A DNA stretch of 64,000 nt from Todiramphus chloris collaris (GCA_025345505.1 JANVCC010000073.1:6071547-6135546), one strand, 5' to 3'; shown: positions 25,846 through 38,897, counted from the stretch's first letter. Program-made: numbers and translations. The notes: generated by a model from the sequence alone, not told the origin.

Positions 25846-26496
25846 TCTTTACCAACCAAGCAGTAACTAAAGCCGATGAAACTGAAATAATGACCTGCCT
25901 GAAACCTGGCCTCAAGTATGAAATGAACTGTCCTCGATACCAGCACTGCTTCATTTAGGAACGCATAGCTTTCAGGAACACGCATCTACTTCATTACAGT
26001 TTTTAAACGTCATTTCTCCCGGTTGAAGGATCACTCATCCAACCAAACCACTGAGCTGCTACACCTGACTGGCATGCACAAATGCACCGCTCCTACAGCA
26101 TCAAGGATTCCCTGCCCAGTCTCTCCCTTACGCCTCCGAGTTCAATTAGATTAGCATCAAGCCCCAAGGTTATTTGATGGATGCGTTAACTGGCAATTAG
26201 ATGGGAAGAAACAGGTTCTGTGTGATCCTATGGAGCTGAGCTGCCCAGGCTCGAGAGGACTGTGGAAGAAAGCAACATTTGAGAAAAAACCATCCACGGT
26301 TACTGAGAATTTTGTTAGGAACGTTCATATTTTGCTTATTATATTAGAAAGTGTAAGGTTTTGATTTTGCTAAGATTTGGAGGATATTGGTAGGTACAGC
26401 TAAGTCACATAAATCTTTATATAACTGTCAGGTATTTGTGAGGAGGAGGAATTGTACATATTGTTCATCGTGTTAACATAATACCCTGTCAATGCA

Positions 26497-26518
26497 GTGT
26501 GTGTACACACACACACAG
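26497..26518. repeat. (GT)4(AC)n palindromic microsatellite
   Basis: GTGTGTGTACACACAC (26497-26512) is a perfect 16-bp palindrome continued by further CA units. Alternating purine-pyrimidine DNA of this kind can extrude as a cruciform or adopt Z-DNA. This is a property of the sequence and not evidence of function. Confidence 0.9.
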
Positions 26519-28842
26519 ACACTCATCTGCTGAAAATACTTGGGGCACTTGGCTGTTACTGAAAGCCCAGAAGAAAGCACAAAAATAAGCATCTGTATTT
26601 TAAGTTTCCACTAATTTGTGCGTCGAAGCCTGTGCAGCTCCAGCCTGAATATTTACATGCTGATGCACAGGGCACTAAGAATCATCTACTGCAAAACTGA
26701 AGATAAATGGCATCTCTGTGGCTGAATCTTAATTCGTTCTGTGATTCAAAGTCATGAGCAGAATTATGCTTGCAATTCATTAATTTGAAGGCTGGCAAGT
26801 ATTATTAAGCAGAAATTTGCATACAAAAGGTGTTGCTTTTTAAATACTTATGACAAAAAATAATGAGTATACAAATAACAAATCTCACATGAATATGGAT
26901 ATGGCTTAATGGAACCACTACTTAATCTTTTCCCAAAATTGATGTAAACCAAGGAGGCTTTACAGGTGGCTCTCAGTAGGCTGCGGTGTCACCTAAATAA
27001 GGAGACTTAAACCTTGTTTTACAAACTTTGCGATAGTTGGTAGTCCACACTAAATTCCTTGTTAACCAGTTTTTCTAAGAGATAGCTCTGGAAAGTCTGG
27101 GTCTGTCAGAGCATCATCAGGCTCCTTCAGAACTATGACAACACTGCTGAAAGGGTGCAGTCAAAGGCACCCTGGGGCACCTCCAACCAAGGTGCAGATG
27201 CACCCAGTGTCACTGCAGCCAAACCCAGATGTGTACCCCCCATGCAGTCACAGGGTACACACCTTCTATGCCTACAGACTGTTTATTTCAGGTTGATGAG
27301 TTTAAGCTGCACACATATAGAGGAGGAGTGCAGGCTACAGTATTAAGATCAGGAGTAAGCTGATGATGTTGCACCATCTATGGCAATGAAGCTGAACACC
27401 AAAGGGAAAAAGAAACAGAAATTTTCTTTAAGGCAAGATGAGTATACATTTCCTTTTAGACTTGTTTTCCTTACTTCTAGGATTTCTTCAGTACCTACCA
27501 TAAAATGGACTTGATTCTGCATAAAATGTGACTTGGTGCCTGCACATGACATGATCTCTAAGCTGCATGGCACTGAAGCCAACATGTACCGTCCTGTTTT
27601 TTATCAACTCTGCTGCACTACGTCTGTATGGAGAATGTGTTAGGTTTAGGGGTTCCTACAAAGCAGTTTACATAATGTAGACCTTTAAAGTTTGGCTTGC
27701 ATGCTCTGTCAGCCATTTCCAACAGGCAGATCCTCCCCAAACCAGTAAATAAATAGTGCAAAATCACTGTCATGAGATGGTAGGAAAATCTCCTGAGATT
27801 CCTCTAAAAGCAGGAGACTCATCTGGAGTAGTTTGGGTTTTGCTTGCAGTGCTCCTGCAGGCTCTCCAAAAGCACGTGGAAAAATACAGTGTCTGGCCTG
27901 AAGTGTTTTCAAGACACAGCTGCACGTAAGAGAGCTAAGAGAGGCTCGGCGAGGACATTTTAATCCCGACCTTGTACGTACATACTCTAATGCATCCTTA
28001 GGGATGGCTGTATTTGATGGCCTAGAAAACTTACATAACGATCAGTCATTGTTTCTGTAAAAGCTCCATCTAGAAGATGGGTTCCAACCTCCATCTCTCT
28101 ACATTTACATATTAATTATAAAATACGTTTATTATGGCTTCCTTTTCAACAGGCCAGGATTAGGGCAACAAAACAACCAGGAAAGATATTATGTTACTGT
28201 GTTAACAGGATTTTCACATGATTATGAGGCACTAATTAAGCATTGGCCTACGTTGTTGAACAAAATTGCATGCCAGAGGTATTGATTCGTAAATTAGTGG
28301 GATGGAAAAAGTATTTAAAAGCATATAGACAAATGTGTTAATTTAATCAGGTAGAGCTGATGGAAGGAGTGTTTTCATCTAAAACCCCCTCATTATTTAC
28401 AAGCTGTAGCACGGTATTTAAAATAAGACATGAATAACCCTGAACGTAGAAACTGCAGCTACAGATAGAACCCATTCTGTGAGAGATGCCAGTAGGTCAG
28501 CATGGCTTTCAGAGCAAACTCTGCAGTCTTGGACGCTGCTAAGAGAAGAGCTAGGACTAGCAGATGGAGTAGGGATGAAGGTAAATGTATTTTCACAATT
28601 TTACCACAATCCAGGGGTGAATCTCAACACGGGAGCGGGGTATGCCAAGAATATCTGGCATTAGCACAGTTAATGTGAGCAAACCTTGCAAGGAATGTAA
28701 AAATCTCGTGCTTTAGGGCTTAAACTGCTATGCAAATAGGAGAGACCAAGAGGAGATCTTCACAGGGATAGATTATCACCTTCCCACCATAACAGTTTTA
28801 CCATATTTCTGACTAAGGCTCTCCTGACTTCGATGCCAACCC

Positions 28843-28864
28843 GAGGGATACCTGAGGGATACCT
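28843..28864 (+). repeat. Perfect 11-bp tandem duplication
   Basis: GAGGGATACCT occurs twice in direct tandem (28843-28853 and 28854-28864). Confidence 0.9.
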
Positions 28865-29717
28865 TCACCTGAACCTCAGACATTTTCAATTTCTTCCTTT
28901 CTCTGAAAGAGAAAAAAAAATTGCAGTAACTCCTGTTTGCTGTGCAATAGAGGAGGACAGTGGAGCTGAGACTGCGTCTGGGAGGCAGAGAGTTTCTTCT
29001 GACACTCCTGGAGCAGCCTCACGATTCAGCACGGTGCTAGCTGCTGGGCTGGCTTGGCCAAAGGCCAGGCTGTCTCTTCTTGCATTTGCTGAATTCAGTG
29101 AAAAAAAAGCTTTTATTACCTGAGATCTCTGATCATTTCTTTCTTTCTTGTGACTATCGGGTACTCCGGGCTGCAGCAGTGAAGCCAGGAGGGAGACAGG
29201 CAGAGTCTGACCTTTTTAATGATCTATGGTTTTGCTCCCCTGTGCTTTTTCAATTATATTATGCAGAATCTTTTGTTTCTCCATTACTGTTTAAACAATA
29301 TTTAAGATATTCCAGGCAGGAACAAAATGAGCTGTACGGTCACTGGTGGAGTGATGAAAAGAGCACCCACAAGTCACATTGGCTGTGGGGAAATCTCACA
29401 TGAAAGGGCAAAACCAAAAGACAAATCCCTCCAGGCAGAGGCTTAATCTGTGAAACTGTAGGTGTTGGTGCCAACTATATTGGCTGCAGAGCCTCTGGAC
29501 CCTTGGGAGGAGGAGGGAAGCAGCCAGCTATTTCATTATGAGGTTTCTAAACTCTTTACAAACCAAGCTTAACTCGAGCTGTCCTAAACACACCCTGGAA
29601 CGCTCACCAAACCAGCTCAAGGACTTGTGCTCCTGCACTCCAGGGCTGTGGGTACTCTACTAGCTGTGGTCTGGGTAGATCAGCAAAGGTTACACTGAGT
29701 TAACAGCAAGTGAGAGC

Positions 29718-29815
29718 AAGAACTATTATCCTCACCATTCAACTGGGGATGCCACAGCACAGAGGAGTTGAGGGCTTTAATGAAAATAAACCAGCACGCT
29801 CAGGCAGGGACAAAT
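29718..29815 (+). mobile_element. Candidate MIR/CORE-type SINE relic
   Basis: The run of words ACTATTATCCTCACCATTC, then CACAGCACAGAGGAGTTGAG, follows the order of the MIR consensus region (ACTATTATCCCCATTTTACA, then GAGGCACAGAGAGGTTAAG). The match is recalled by eye and gapped. MIR-type SINEs are known at low copy number in birds as ancient amniote relics. A chance resemblance cannot be excluded without a profile search. Confidence 0.45.
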
Positions 29816-31650
29816 AAGTGCTGGTCTTGATTCTGCAAACAGATCTATTTGCTCCCCAAACCCATGTTAGCATCATTCTGTCCTGCACCTCTGTCATTCC
29901 TATTTTATTAATTTCTTATACTTTTCATAAATATTTTCAGACATACTTATACTGCTTTTCAAGGAAGAAAAATTATTCCTAGGTTTAATCAGAGGCAGAG
30001 GCATTAAATTCCTGAACAAACTGCACAAAATCTGCAGAATACATAAATCCTCAATTAAAACAGATACTTATGGATACAATTTGTCAGCTTTGAATAGGGC
30101 TGTTAGCCTGCACTCAGTCTGGAAGCTGCTTCACAGACAAAGAGAAGCAGCCCTGGTTGTTCCTGTATGCCACTGACTTGTGGGTATCTGACAAAATATT
30201 TGTTGCCTTCTGAAGAATATTAGGCTTTCTCTGTGATACAGAAGTAGGACTTTAGATTGTAAAGTGAAAATGATGGTAAAATATTAACTGTGGGTCTTAT
30301 TCAGCACTCCTTGCTTATCCTGGGCAGCACAGGGAATTTTGCTGGGGTTGGCTGTTAAGGATTCAATAGGTTTATTCACGTAGGTAAGCACAATTTAATG
30401 GGAGAAAGGCTTGTGAGTCAGGACATAAAGCAGTACAGGAAACATTTTGTGTTCCAGTTTGTCTGAACATTCAGTGACTGACCAGCTTAGGAGAGAGTAT
30501 TTCATTACTATATTGTTTCTTGCAGTTCCATCTCCAAATATAAACCAAGTTTTGTTTTTCTTTATTTGTTTGTCCAAGAAGAGCCAAAGAAGGGAATCTT
30601 TAGAGCTGTGTGGGACTTCTGGGCAAGTTTCAAAAGACTTAGGCTGTTTTCTCACCCACTCTTTTGGGGGTTTTTTTGGTCTTCAGAATGTACCTCTGTT
30701 GGTATCACAGTTTGATTCAGTTCTGATTAAATTACTATGCTTTACACTATTTTGTATTATTTAGCAAAATTAACTCGACTAAACACAGAGTCACCATATT
30801 TCTCCAAGGAATTGCAGATGTGGTTATATTTTGGAGTGACAGATTTTACGTCTTAATAGGAAATGAGTCGATTCTGATGATGTGAGGCATAGTGATGTAC
30901 CACCTTCTTATCAGCACCACAACAACCTTTGCATGCTTTTGAGTGGTGCTTGGTTAAAAAATGTATTCCCAAGTCTTGCAAACTTTGGTCAACTGTATTG
31001 TGTTAGTGGAAATCAAAACTGTCAGATGATCAGTGTAGAAGTTTTATAATAATTTAGAATAATTGGACCTAAATTCTTTGTAATTTGGGTGATACAGAAA
31101 TGCAAGGTGTAGTAACTTTCAAGCACTTGACATGCGTGGACATTAATCTATAGCTTTTGTTTAATAATTGAAACATTTCAAAAGTAAATGTTGCTCGTAT
31201 CATAAACTCATGAAAGAAGAAGGAACTGTGAAAAAGTAACATCCTTTTGGCATAACTGTCTTATGATCTAGACATATGAAGTAAATCAATATGGAAATAT
31301 ATTTTGTATTTTTTAAATACCACTAAAGAAAGAAACATTTCCACTTGTACCTTTATATGCAAAAAAACCTGCTTTTAGGAATCACTGACAGCAGGATAAA
31401 AATCCTATTCAACTAACACTGATAACCTTGTGTTTAAAGGAAGGGGGCTGGTTGTTAGGTTCACATCTCGTGTATGTCCAAGTTCATTCAGGGAGTGCGA
31501 TGGCAGAGCTCAAAAAGTCATAACACGTTATTATTTTTTAATGACACACATTTGATTCAAGATGATTTTTCCACTATGGGAGAAATGACATGAGAAAAAA
31601 AAGGAAGTATTGACTCTGGGACATATGCTGCCCTTAATATTTGCACATAG

Positions 31651-31672
31651 CTTTCACTGACGTCAATGAAAG
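31651..31672. promoter_or_regulatory. 22-bp near-perfect palindrome with full CRE core
   Basis: CTTTCACTGACGTCAATGAAAG is palindromic except for one position pair and is centred on TGACGTCA (31658-31665), the full consensus for CREB/ATF bZIP dimers. The flanks match a recurring motif of the window (see findings), so the CRE may have arisen by mutation of an old repeat. Whether it is bound is unknown; no promoter was recognised nearby. Confidence 0.4.
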
Positions 31673-32529
31673 ACAGACTTGGGAAGTCTGTAAAATCTAA
31701 AGGTAGAACATGCCCCACAGAGGAAATTAGAGAGACAGTTACTCTGAGATGCTTAAAACACTCAGATGTGGGCATAGTGGCATAAGATAGTGTGTGTTCT
31801 TACAAGAAAAGAGGAATCAGAGTTAAAGAGTAAACTGTATACTCCTTGGGGATCATTTATGGTCTCTAAAGAGGTTAATGTGCATCCCACAATCTGTTCT
31901 TGTGTGTAAGTTACTTTAGTCATGCTGAGAAGAAAAAAAGAGTAGAGCAGATGGCCATGACAGATGAAGACAGCAGCCAACCCTTCTCTTCAGGCAGAAG
32001 CGCCATTTAAACCTAAATGAACTAGTCACTTGAGTGGCGTAGAGTGCTCTCAGGTAGAAGATCTGGCCTCATTAGGAAGGGGAAACTACACAGCAGGTTG
32101 TCCTTGGCACAGAGGACTTGGGTGCTGCAGTGCACAACTCCCCTGTCCGGTGCACCGTAGCTAAAGAGAGCCCAGATCTTGTTTTAGGCAGAATATCATC
32201 CACAAGAGTCTGCAAGAGTCACCTAATGCAGATAAATAGGGAGCCCAGCCTCATCTGAAGGTAGGCCATGTGTCTCTACAGCTGGTTCTTCACTGCAGCT
32301 TAAGTATTTCAATTCCAGTAAGATCTCTGTCCTAAGTCCTTCCTTGAAGACAGGCAGGCAAGATCATCTTTTCAAAACCAAGCAGGATTAAGAGCTGCTA
32401 ATTGCTGCTTGCCATTTAATCTGGCCCTCCAGAACCACTCTGCTGCTGGGTAGTTCATTCCTCTTTGCCTTGTTTCCTAGCAGGAGAGGGGTATGGATGA
32501 CGTGTTTTTTCCTTGCCCTGACATTGTAT

Positions 32530-32548
32530 ATTTATTTACTTATTTATT
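32530..32548. repeat. (TTTA)n-like short tract
   Basis: ATTTATTTACTTATTTATT is a short tetranucleotide-type repeat with one C interruption. Confidence 0.8.
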
Positions 32549-33689
32549 GTTATCTCAGCTGCTCTGATAACATGTAAGAAGACTTGCTTCAGTTAACTGT
32601 GTAAGTAGTGAGAGTCCCACGTTTAACTCTCATTTGCCTATATGCTTTCAAACCTTTGGGCTCGAAAGAAAACCAAAAACCTCTCTTACCAGGTTATAGA
32701 TTGCTCCAGTAATGGAACTTTTGTTTTAATTGAACAGACCAATAACTTGAAGGCTATCATAGAATATGCTCTGGTCTTATTGGAAGGTATTGATTTCTCT
32801 CACAAGATGCTTCATATTCAGATCTTGGCTAAAAACTAGATATTAGTGAACCCTCTTGCAGCATTTCATAGTTATTGACATGATGTGCTGTGCATCGAAG
32901 CCTGATCTCTAGAATTTGTTGACTGAATTTTTGTCTCTGTTGCTTGGCCAGATGTAAACAAGATTGATTCACGCACAAGGAAGGGCAAAGTATCTTCTGT
33001 AATGCTGTAAACCCTTGCTAACAATCATTTGGCTAGGACAGAGAATTTTGCATTTAAAAGTAGTTGAGATCTGCTTTTCTGAATAATTACTGTGATTGCC
33101 TGAGGCTCCTCTCTTGAAATATCAGAGAGGAGATGGTTTCAGCAGCTTGATGATAAACTGGACAACTTCTGGCATTCTAATTCTGTTCCCAATCAATACT
33201 GACAATGACTGACCTTGCACAGAACTTATAAATACACATTTGTGATGGAATCACTTCACATGTTCATTAAGATCTTATGAACATTATATATGAATCTCTC
33301 AAACCTATTTTTACCATTGCAGGATAAAAGTCACATGAGCTGAATACGTAAGAGGAAAGATGAGTTTTCTTTGTTGATATGACTCCATAATTGGTATTAC
33401 AGAAAACATCTCAGTTATCACAAAACATATATTGATATTCCACCATACAGAACCAAAGCACCTTGAGAAGTAAGCACGCATATAATAAAATGCAAATGCA
33501 ACACACATTTCATTTCAACATTCAGAGAAGATGAAGGACTTGGGCGACTTTGCTGTAACCAACATGGCTTTCCAGAATGCCAGAACCGTTCTAGCTTTGC
33601 ATTTTTAAAGGTGTACAGAGGCTGACACACAAAATCCACCAAGCTCATAGCTCCTAGTGTTGCTTGGCTCGAAGGAAGTTTGGCTATAG

Positions 33690-33719
33690 ATATATTACCA
33701 CCCCACCCTGGTAATATAT
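33690..33719. repeat. Inverted repeat, perfect 11-bp arms
   Basis: ATATATTACCA (33690-33700) and TGGTAATATAT (33709-33719) are exact reverse complements separated by the 8-nt loop CCCCACCC. It could form a small hairpin in single-stranded DNA or RNA. It lacks the T-run of an intrinsic terminator, which in any case would not apply in a eukaryote. Confidence 0.85.
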
Positions 33720-36069
33720 TGGTGGTGTCACGAGACATTAACAAGTGCATAAACTCTGCTTCCAGTAACCACCAGGTGCCATTGCCATCTAAAGAGAGTT
33801 ATAATTTAGTACTGGTTGGGGCTTCCCAGAAATAGCAAGGTATTTCTTAGAGGTATTCCTGAGTGGAAGAGCACAGCACCATAAATAAACACACCAACTC
33901 CAACCTTGTGTTCACTCACCGTGCGGTTCAGGACAGAATGCCCTAGTCACGTGCAAACTCAGCTCCTGTTTAGAGATGGTAATGCCCAGATTGGAGGGGT
34001 CCAGCGAGCACTGAGAAGAAAACTGCCTGCAACATATCAACCCATCACACCAATGCAATAGGGAAATCAGAAAGAATAAGAGACGCCTGAAGTCTATGGC
34101 CCATTAAAATCCTGCCTGGCTGGGCTGACTTCCGTCTGCCTTACCCACTGGGAGAAACTTGCAAACACTTGGCCATGAAACAGCTATGAGCAAAAGGGCA
34201 GACAAGGGGGACAGCACTGTTTTTGGTAACCATTGAAAAGGTGGGGAGAAGGGCTTGAGTTTCCACTGACAAAGCTGGATGGACCTTGCAGAGCAAAGAG
34301 CAGAGGGAACTGGAGCCAGGCATAACTCGGCTGAGCATTCCTGAGCATTAACAACTGGTTTTAACAGTGTCATCCAGTCTGTTAGGAAAGAAGGAATTCC
34401 CTGCGTTCTCCTACGATAGACAGGCTCAATGTTTCCTGGTATGGGAAGGTTCTTTAGCAACTACCAGTCTGGAGTTTTCTGTCTGGAACCCATCATGATG
34501 TTTGTGTAGGTCTTTCTCCTGGCAGACTCTTGAGTTTCTCCGCACGTGGGAACCAGGGAGCTGACACACACAGGCCTGTCCCAGTGGGGCTGAGAGTGTC
34601 ACACCCCTCCATGAAGTAGAAGTAGAGGTTTCAAATGCTGGCACATGTGTAGGGGGACATACACCTGCTGAAGGCCTGGCATTGCCTTCTGAGACCCCAT
34701 TTTATGGATCAGGGCAGCTCTAATGTACACTGCACTGGGAGGGTCATAGGATGCCCCAGCCCTCCACTCATCTCAGCTTTTTACACTCTTGAAAGAGCTG
34801 AATATGCTTTTCCTCAACTCAGTTTTGTTGGGTTCTGTGCCCAGTGTATGCTCAAGAGAAGACAGCGTTCACATGCTATCAACCTCTAGCACAGAGGGAC
34901 CAAACCCTTTATTTCACCTCAGGAGAACTTACAAAGCAGACAAAATTAAGAAAAAAAAAAAGTGAAAAAAGACACTACAAAAGATGAAGGAAGTTCACCA
35001 GTGCTGTCAAATGGCTACTACTATCTGCATAGTTCACTGAGCATTTGTACCATCCTCTCTGCTGAGCCTTTTGAACTAATGCAAGGACCCACCTAAGAGC
35101 TGGGCTGCACCACCAGTCCCCTCTGAAGAGTATTTGCCCAGCTTCAAGAGAAATCTCCTGAAAAACCATGTCCCAAACTCCTACTGACATTAACTTCAGT
35201 TTTACTGCATCATTATCATGCAAGACTACATCACTGTGCCTTGACAAAATTCTGAACTCCTAATAGGTATCCACTGACATTAAACTAGATGTTTGTAATT
35301 ACTTCTCTTAGATCGCAGACCATCGTGGCCATGGCACCATCAGTATTTTCTCTACAAGCAAGGAAAGCGTCTGGCATTCAGGTCTGAAAATCAGCACAAA
35401 GACCTAAGTTTGTTGTTCAATCAATTTCTGAATAAATAGGATTTTGACATGTATATATTCAAATAACAACAGTTGTCAATGTCTTTGGAGATACTTCCTG
35501 ATGGCACAGAAGATGTGAAGTTATTGAACTAATTTCAAATGTTCTTACAAGTTATTTCACTTGATTCACGTTCACTATGTATTTCAATTACCTTATTTTC
35601 TAAACTGATAAATGAGAGCTAAAGATTAAATGAATAATTTGCAAAATTAAATTCAGTTCTAATTGGTTTCTATCAAGCATGGCACCTCTCATACAAAGGT
35701 AAAAATGACCCAATGACAAGAATAAAGTTATCTTGTGATGCTCTCCCTTTCAATTAAACCTTAACTGTTTCAAGAATTAATTGCATTACAGGAAAAGTTA
35801 GCTTTTCATTTTCCAGGGCCCAGGTGTCAGCTATTTTTCTTATCTGGGTTATATTCACATATTTGACCATTGCTTGATGCTCTTATCATGCAGAGAATGC
35901 ACTTACTAGGGAAGGATAATAGAGAATTCATTACTTTAATGCTTCTCAAGTTGTTAAATGAAAAATTGTAATAGTTATGACTTACTTTGTGGGTACTGGT
36001 GACCTTTTATCTATACACTTAACCTTCAGCCATTTTCCAGACAGTTGAAGTCAACAAGAATCTGAATGC

Positions 36070-36090
36070 AAGACCACCAGGGACAGTGCC
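36070..36090 (+). promoter_or_regulatory. RE1 (REST/NRSF)-like or CTCF-like site
   Basis: The 21-mer has the RE1 right half GGACAGTGCC intact and CACC of the left half correctly spaced. It agrees with the classical RE1 21-mer at 15 of 21 positions by hand count. The left half is degenerate (AAGACCACC in place of TTCAGCACC). The same bases contain CCACCAGGG, which is also the start of a CTCF core. This is a motif call only. Confidence 0.3.
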
Positions 36091-37476
36091 CTCTTAATTA
36101 GAGATGGACCCACATCTACAGTGCACGTATTTCAGTGGAAGCGAAGGATTCTTGAAGCGTTAAGTATTTGCCTATCATTTATTTTTAATCACCCCAATCT
36201 TTTTTTTCCACACTAGAAAAACCCCAAGGCCAGAATAAGCTTTGTGTATTCATCTCCACTTTATTTTCACTTTCCATAAATAAATATCTTCAGTGTTATA
36301 CTGTCAGGAAAGGGAAACAGCCGTGAAACACAAGCGAATCAATACGTAGCCATAGGAAGTAAAATTTAAATTGGTAAAGGCTAAAGATCACATCAGGAGC
36401 CCTGTCTCATCCAGTTAAGACCCCCATGAGTAATCCAAATAAAATTACATAGCCCTCATATTCATGAGCAAGTACTAGCTGCAAACTGTTTACAAATGAT
36501 CTAAAACCCCCAAACCACTGGTAAAGCAATATGGCAAATAATTACAAATAATAGGCGTATTTAGAGAAGTCCAAGTGCTTTGGACAATCTACAAAGAAAA
36601 AAAAGTAGGCTAAGTTCATTGGATAAAGTGTTAGAGCCAAGAAAATAATCTATCACAATTAGTTCCACTAGAGCACCTCTCAGTCATTAGAAATAAATAA
36701 CTTTCTCATAAACATACACCACATAGATATCTAAATATTGTAATGATTAAAATTTTGCATTTTATGTCATTGGAGATTTGTTCTACTTATTTATTCATAC
36801 GGTAAATCATTAGGAATACACATAGGGCACTGAAGTGGAACGTGGTGAGTAATTACACACTGGTGCAGAAAGACCCAGCCTGTTGTGGGGCTCCGAGGGC
36901 TCACTGGGAGCTCGGCTGCGGGACGTCCGTCTGTCTGTCTCCAAGGTCTGACTCACACCTCTTCCTGCTACAGAAGTACGTACCCAGCAAGACATACAAT
37001 GCAGCCATTAAAGAAAGATCCATCGTGCTGGTTGCAATAAAGGAATAAAAATATCAGCCCAGTTCAGAACGGTGGCTTTTATTAAGGGGAAGTTGCTATT
37101 GATCTGTTAATTGCAGTTCACATCATTGTGGGTGATTGGTTTCCTTCCACTGCATTGTAAACAAGGAAAGGACACAATTGCTTCTCTCCAGCTGGAAGAA
37201 ATGAAATCGAGCTATCAAGATGGATTTCTGATTAGGATTTTTTTTTTTAAAGCCAAGTATAAATTTCTACTTGAACACTAAGACTATTTTTCTTTTATAT
37301 CACATTAAAATTGAGCTATCTGGGCACATGCAGTGTCAGATTTTGCAGTCATTCAGAAATCACTCAATATGATGGAGATCGAAACCTCTACACTAAACTG
37401 AGCCAAGTCAGTGTCCTCACTCTGCATTGGTCCTCACTGATATCTTCACTATCCCTCTAAATTTACTTCAAAAGCA

Positions 37477-37567
37477 AAATGGGAAGGAGGAAGTAGGAGA
37501 GGAACACAGGAGCAGACGAGAGGGGAAATACAGAGAAAAATGGGAAAAAAGAAATGGAGGGTAGAAG
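37477..37567 (+). repeat. Purine-rich (G/A) tract, about 90 bp
   Basis: The plus strand is strongly enriched in A and G (GGGAAGGAGG, GAGAGGGGAAA, GGGAAAAAAG-type words) with scattered C and T. It is a degenerate polypurine region with no coding meaning that I can see. Confidence 0.65.
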
Positions 37568-38897
37568 CTAAATTGAAGTTTTGGGGAGACCACAGTCAGC
37601 CCAGTGGAATTTTATCTCTGCCTTTTTAATAAAGAGAGGGCTTCAAAATAACTCCGCAGCAGATACTAGGAAGAAAATTGTCCCGGCTGAAAGCAGGACA
37701 CCTGGAATAGGCAATGCTTTTCCCCAGGAAAAGAAAGATAGTTTTTTTCTGGCCAACAAGAGCCGTTTCATTCAACACAAAATAGAATGCATCACTTATC
37801 TTTTGTTTTCCTTAGCCCTTCCACAGTGTTTATTACTTCTCTAAAAATAAAGAAATAAATGTCCATCCCCAGAACCTCAAACCATTCAGAGAAGCTGAAA
37901 GAAGGGAAGGAGGTAGGGAGTAGCATTTTGCTTCTGATAAATGTAAAATTGCCTTCCCTTTGGAGAATGAGTCAGTGCTGGGCCTCTCAGCCAACCAGCT
38001 CCAGAGAAAACGTTTTTCCTGTCCCCTCTCCACACACCATTGCTCTTGGTACCATTGAGTCCATAACAGGTGGTGGCTAAAAAGTTCCTTCTTGTCATGC
38101 TCTGATGCTAACTACAAGTTACCAGGGTGTGCTCCTGTCAAAATCCATGACTGCTGCCATAAATATCAGATATGCACTGTCACGTATCCAGGGTCCCCAC
38201 TAAGAAACACCAGCTACTAAATCAGTACGACATTTGAATGAAATGCTGTCCTGTTGAAATGGGTAATTTTTTTTTTCTCTCCAACTTGGAGCAGGAGTCA
38301 GGATTTTGCCCCCAGCACTGCACATGTTCAAGAGAGGCAAGTGGAGCTCCCCACGAACCCCCTGCTGATCTGGGAGGGGGACACACACCAGATGCACTGG
38401 AGCAAAGCCCACAGGACTGACTCCTGTCAACACTGCCCTTAAAACGTTGCCAATCTCCTTGCTCAGACATCTTGCCGCGCTTACAGGGATGGGACCTTTT
38501 TTATTCGAGCTTTTTCCCCTCGTTACATTTAAACCAAGGCTTGGTTTAGCTGAAAAACATTACGAAGCTTCGCTGAGCGATGACTGTTGACCAGAAGTGA
38601 AAAGTCAAGTTTTGGCCATAAAGGAGTGAAGTTCAGAACTCAAGTCACTTGTGTTTACTCTTTCCGTCAGCATTTTATTTACTGTTGATACCAGAGTGAA
38701 ATAGGTACATCTAGAGCTTCAGGAAACCCATATGTTAGGCCATATCCTCCAGGCCTTCAGGCTAATCTTGACAGCTGCTGAGTCTTATGTTAGACAAGCC
38801 TGTCATTTCATGCACCCAATATATACAATGTTTTTCCCCCAAAGGTAACCTACAAGTAAAAAGGGAAAAATGGGTTTGTGCCCTTATTTTCCTGTTC

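Larger units (their letters stand above)
22163..29717. other. Repeat-poor AT-rich noncoding DNA
   Basis: No gene or transposon recognised over about 7.5 kb. Simple tracts are an A18 run at 23458-23475, a T12C8 tract at 25826-25845 and a (GT)(AC) palindrome at 26497-26518. An 11-bp duplication is at 28843-28864. AT-rich blocks at 22320-22470, 26740-26930 and 28080-28330 carry TAATTA-like and octamer-like words and are candidates for conserved noncoding elements (inference only). Confidence 0.5.

Noticed and set aside
33764..33780. CTCF-like word ACCACCAGGTGCC
   Set aside because: It lacks the G-rich half of the CTCF core; such partial matches are common by chance.
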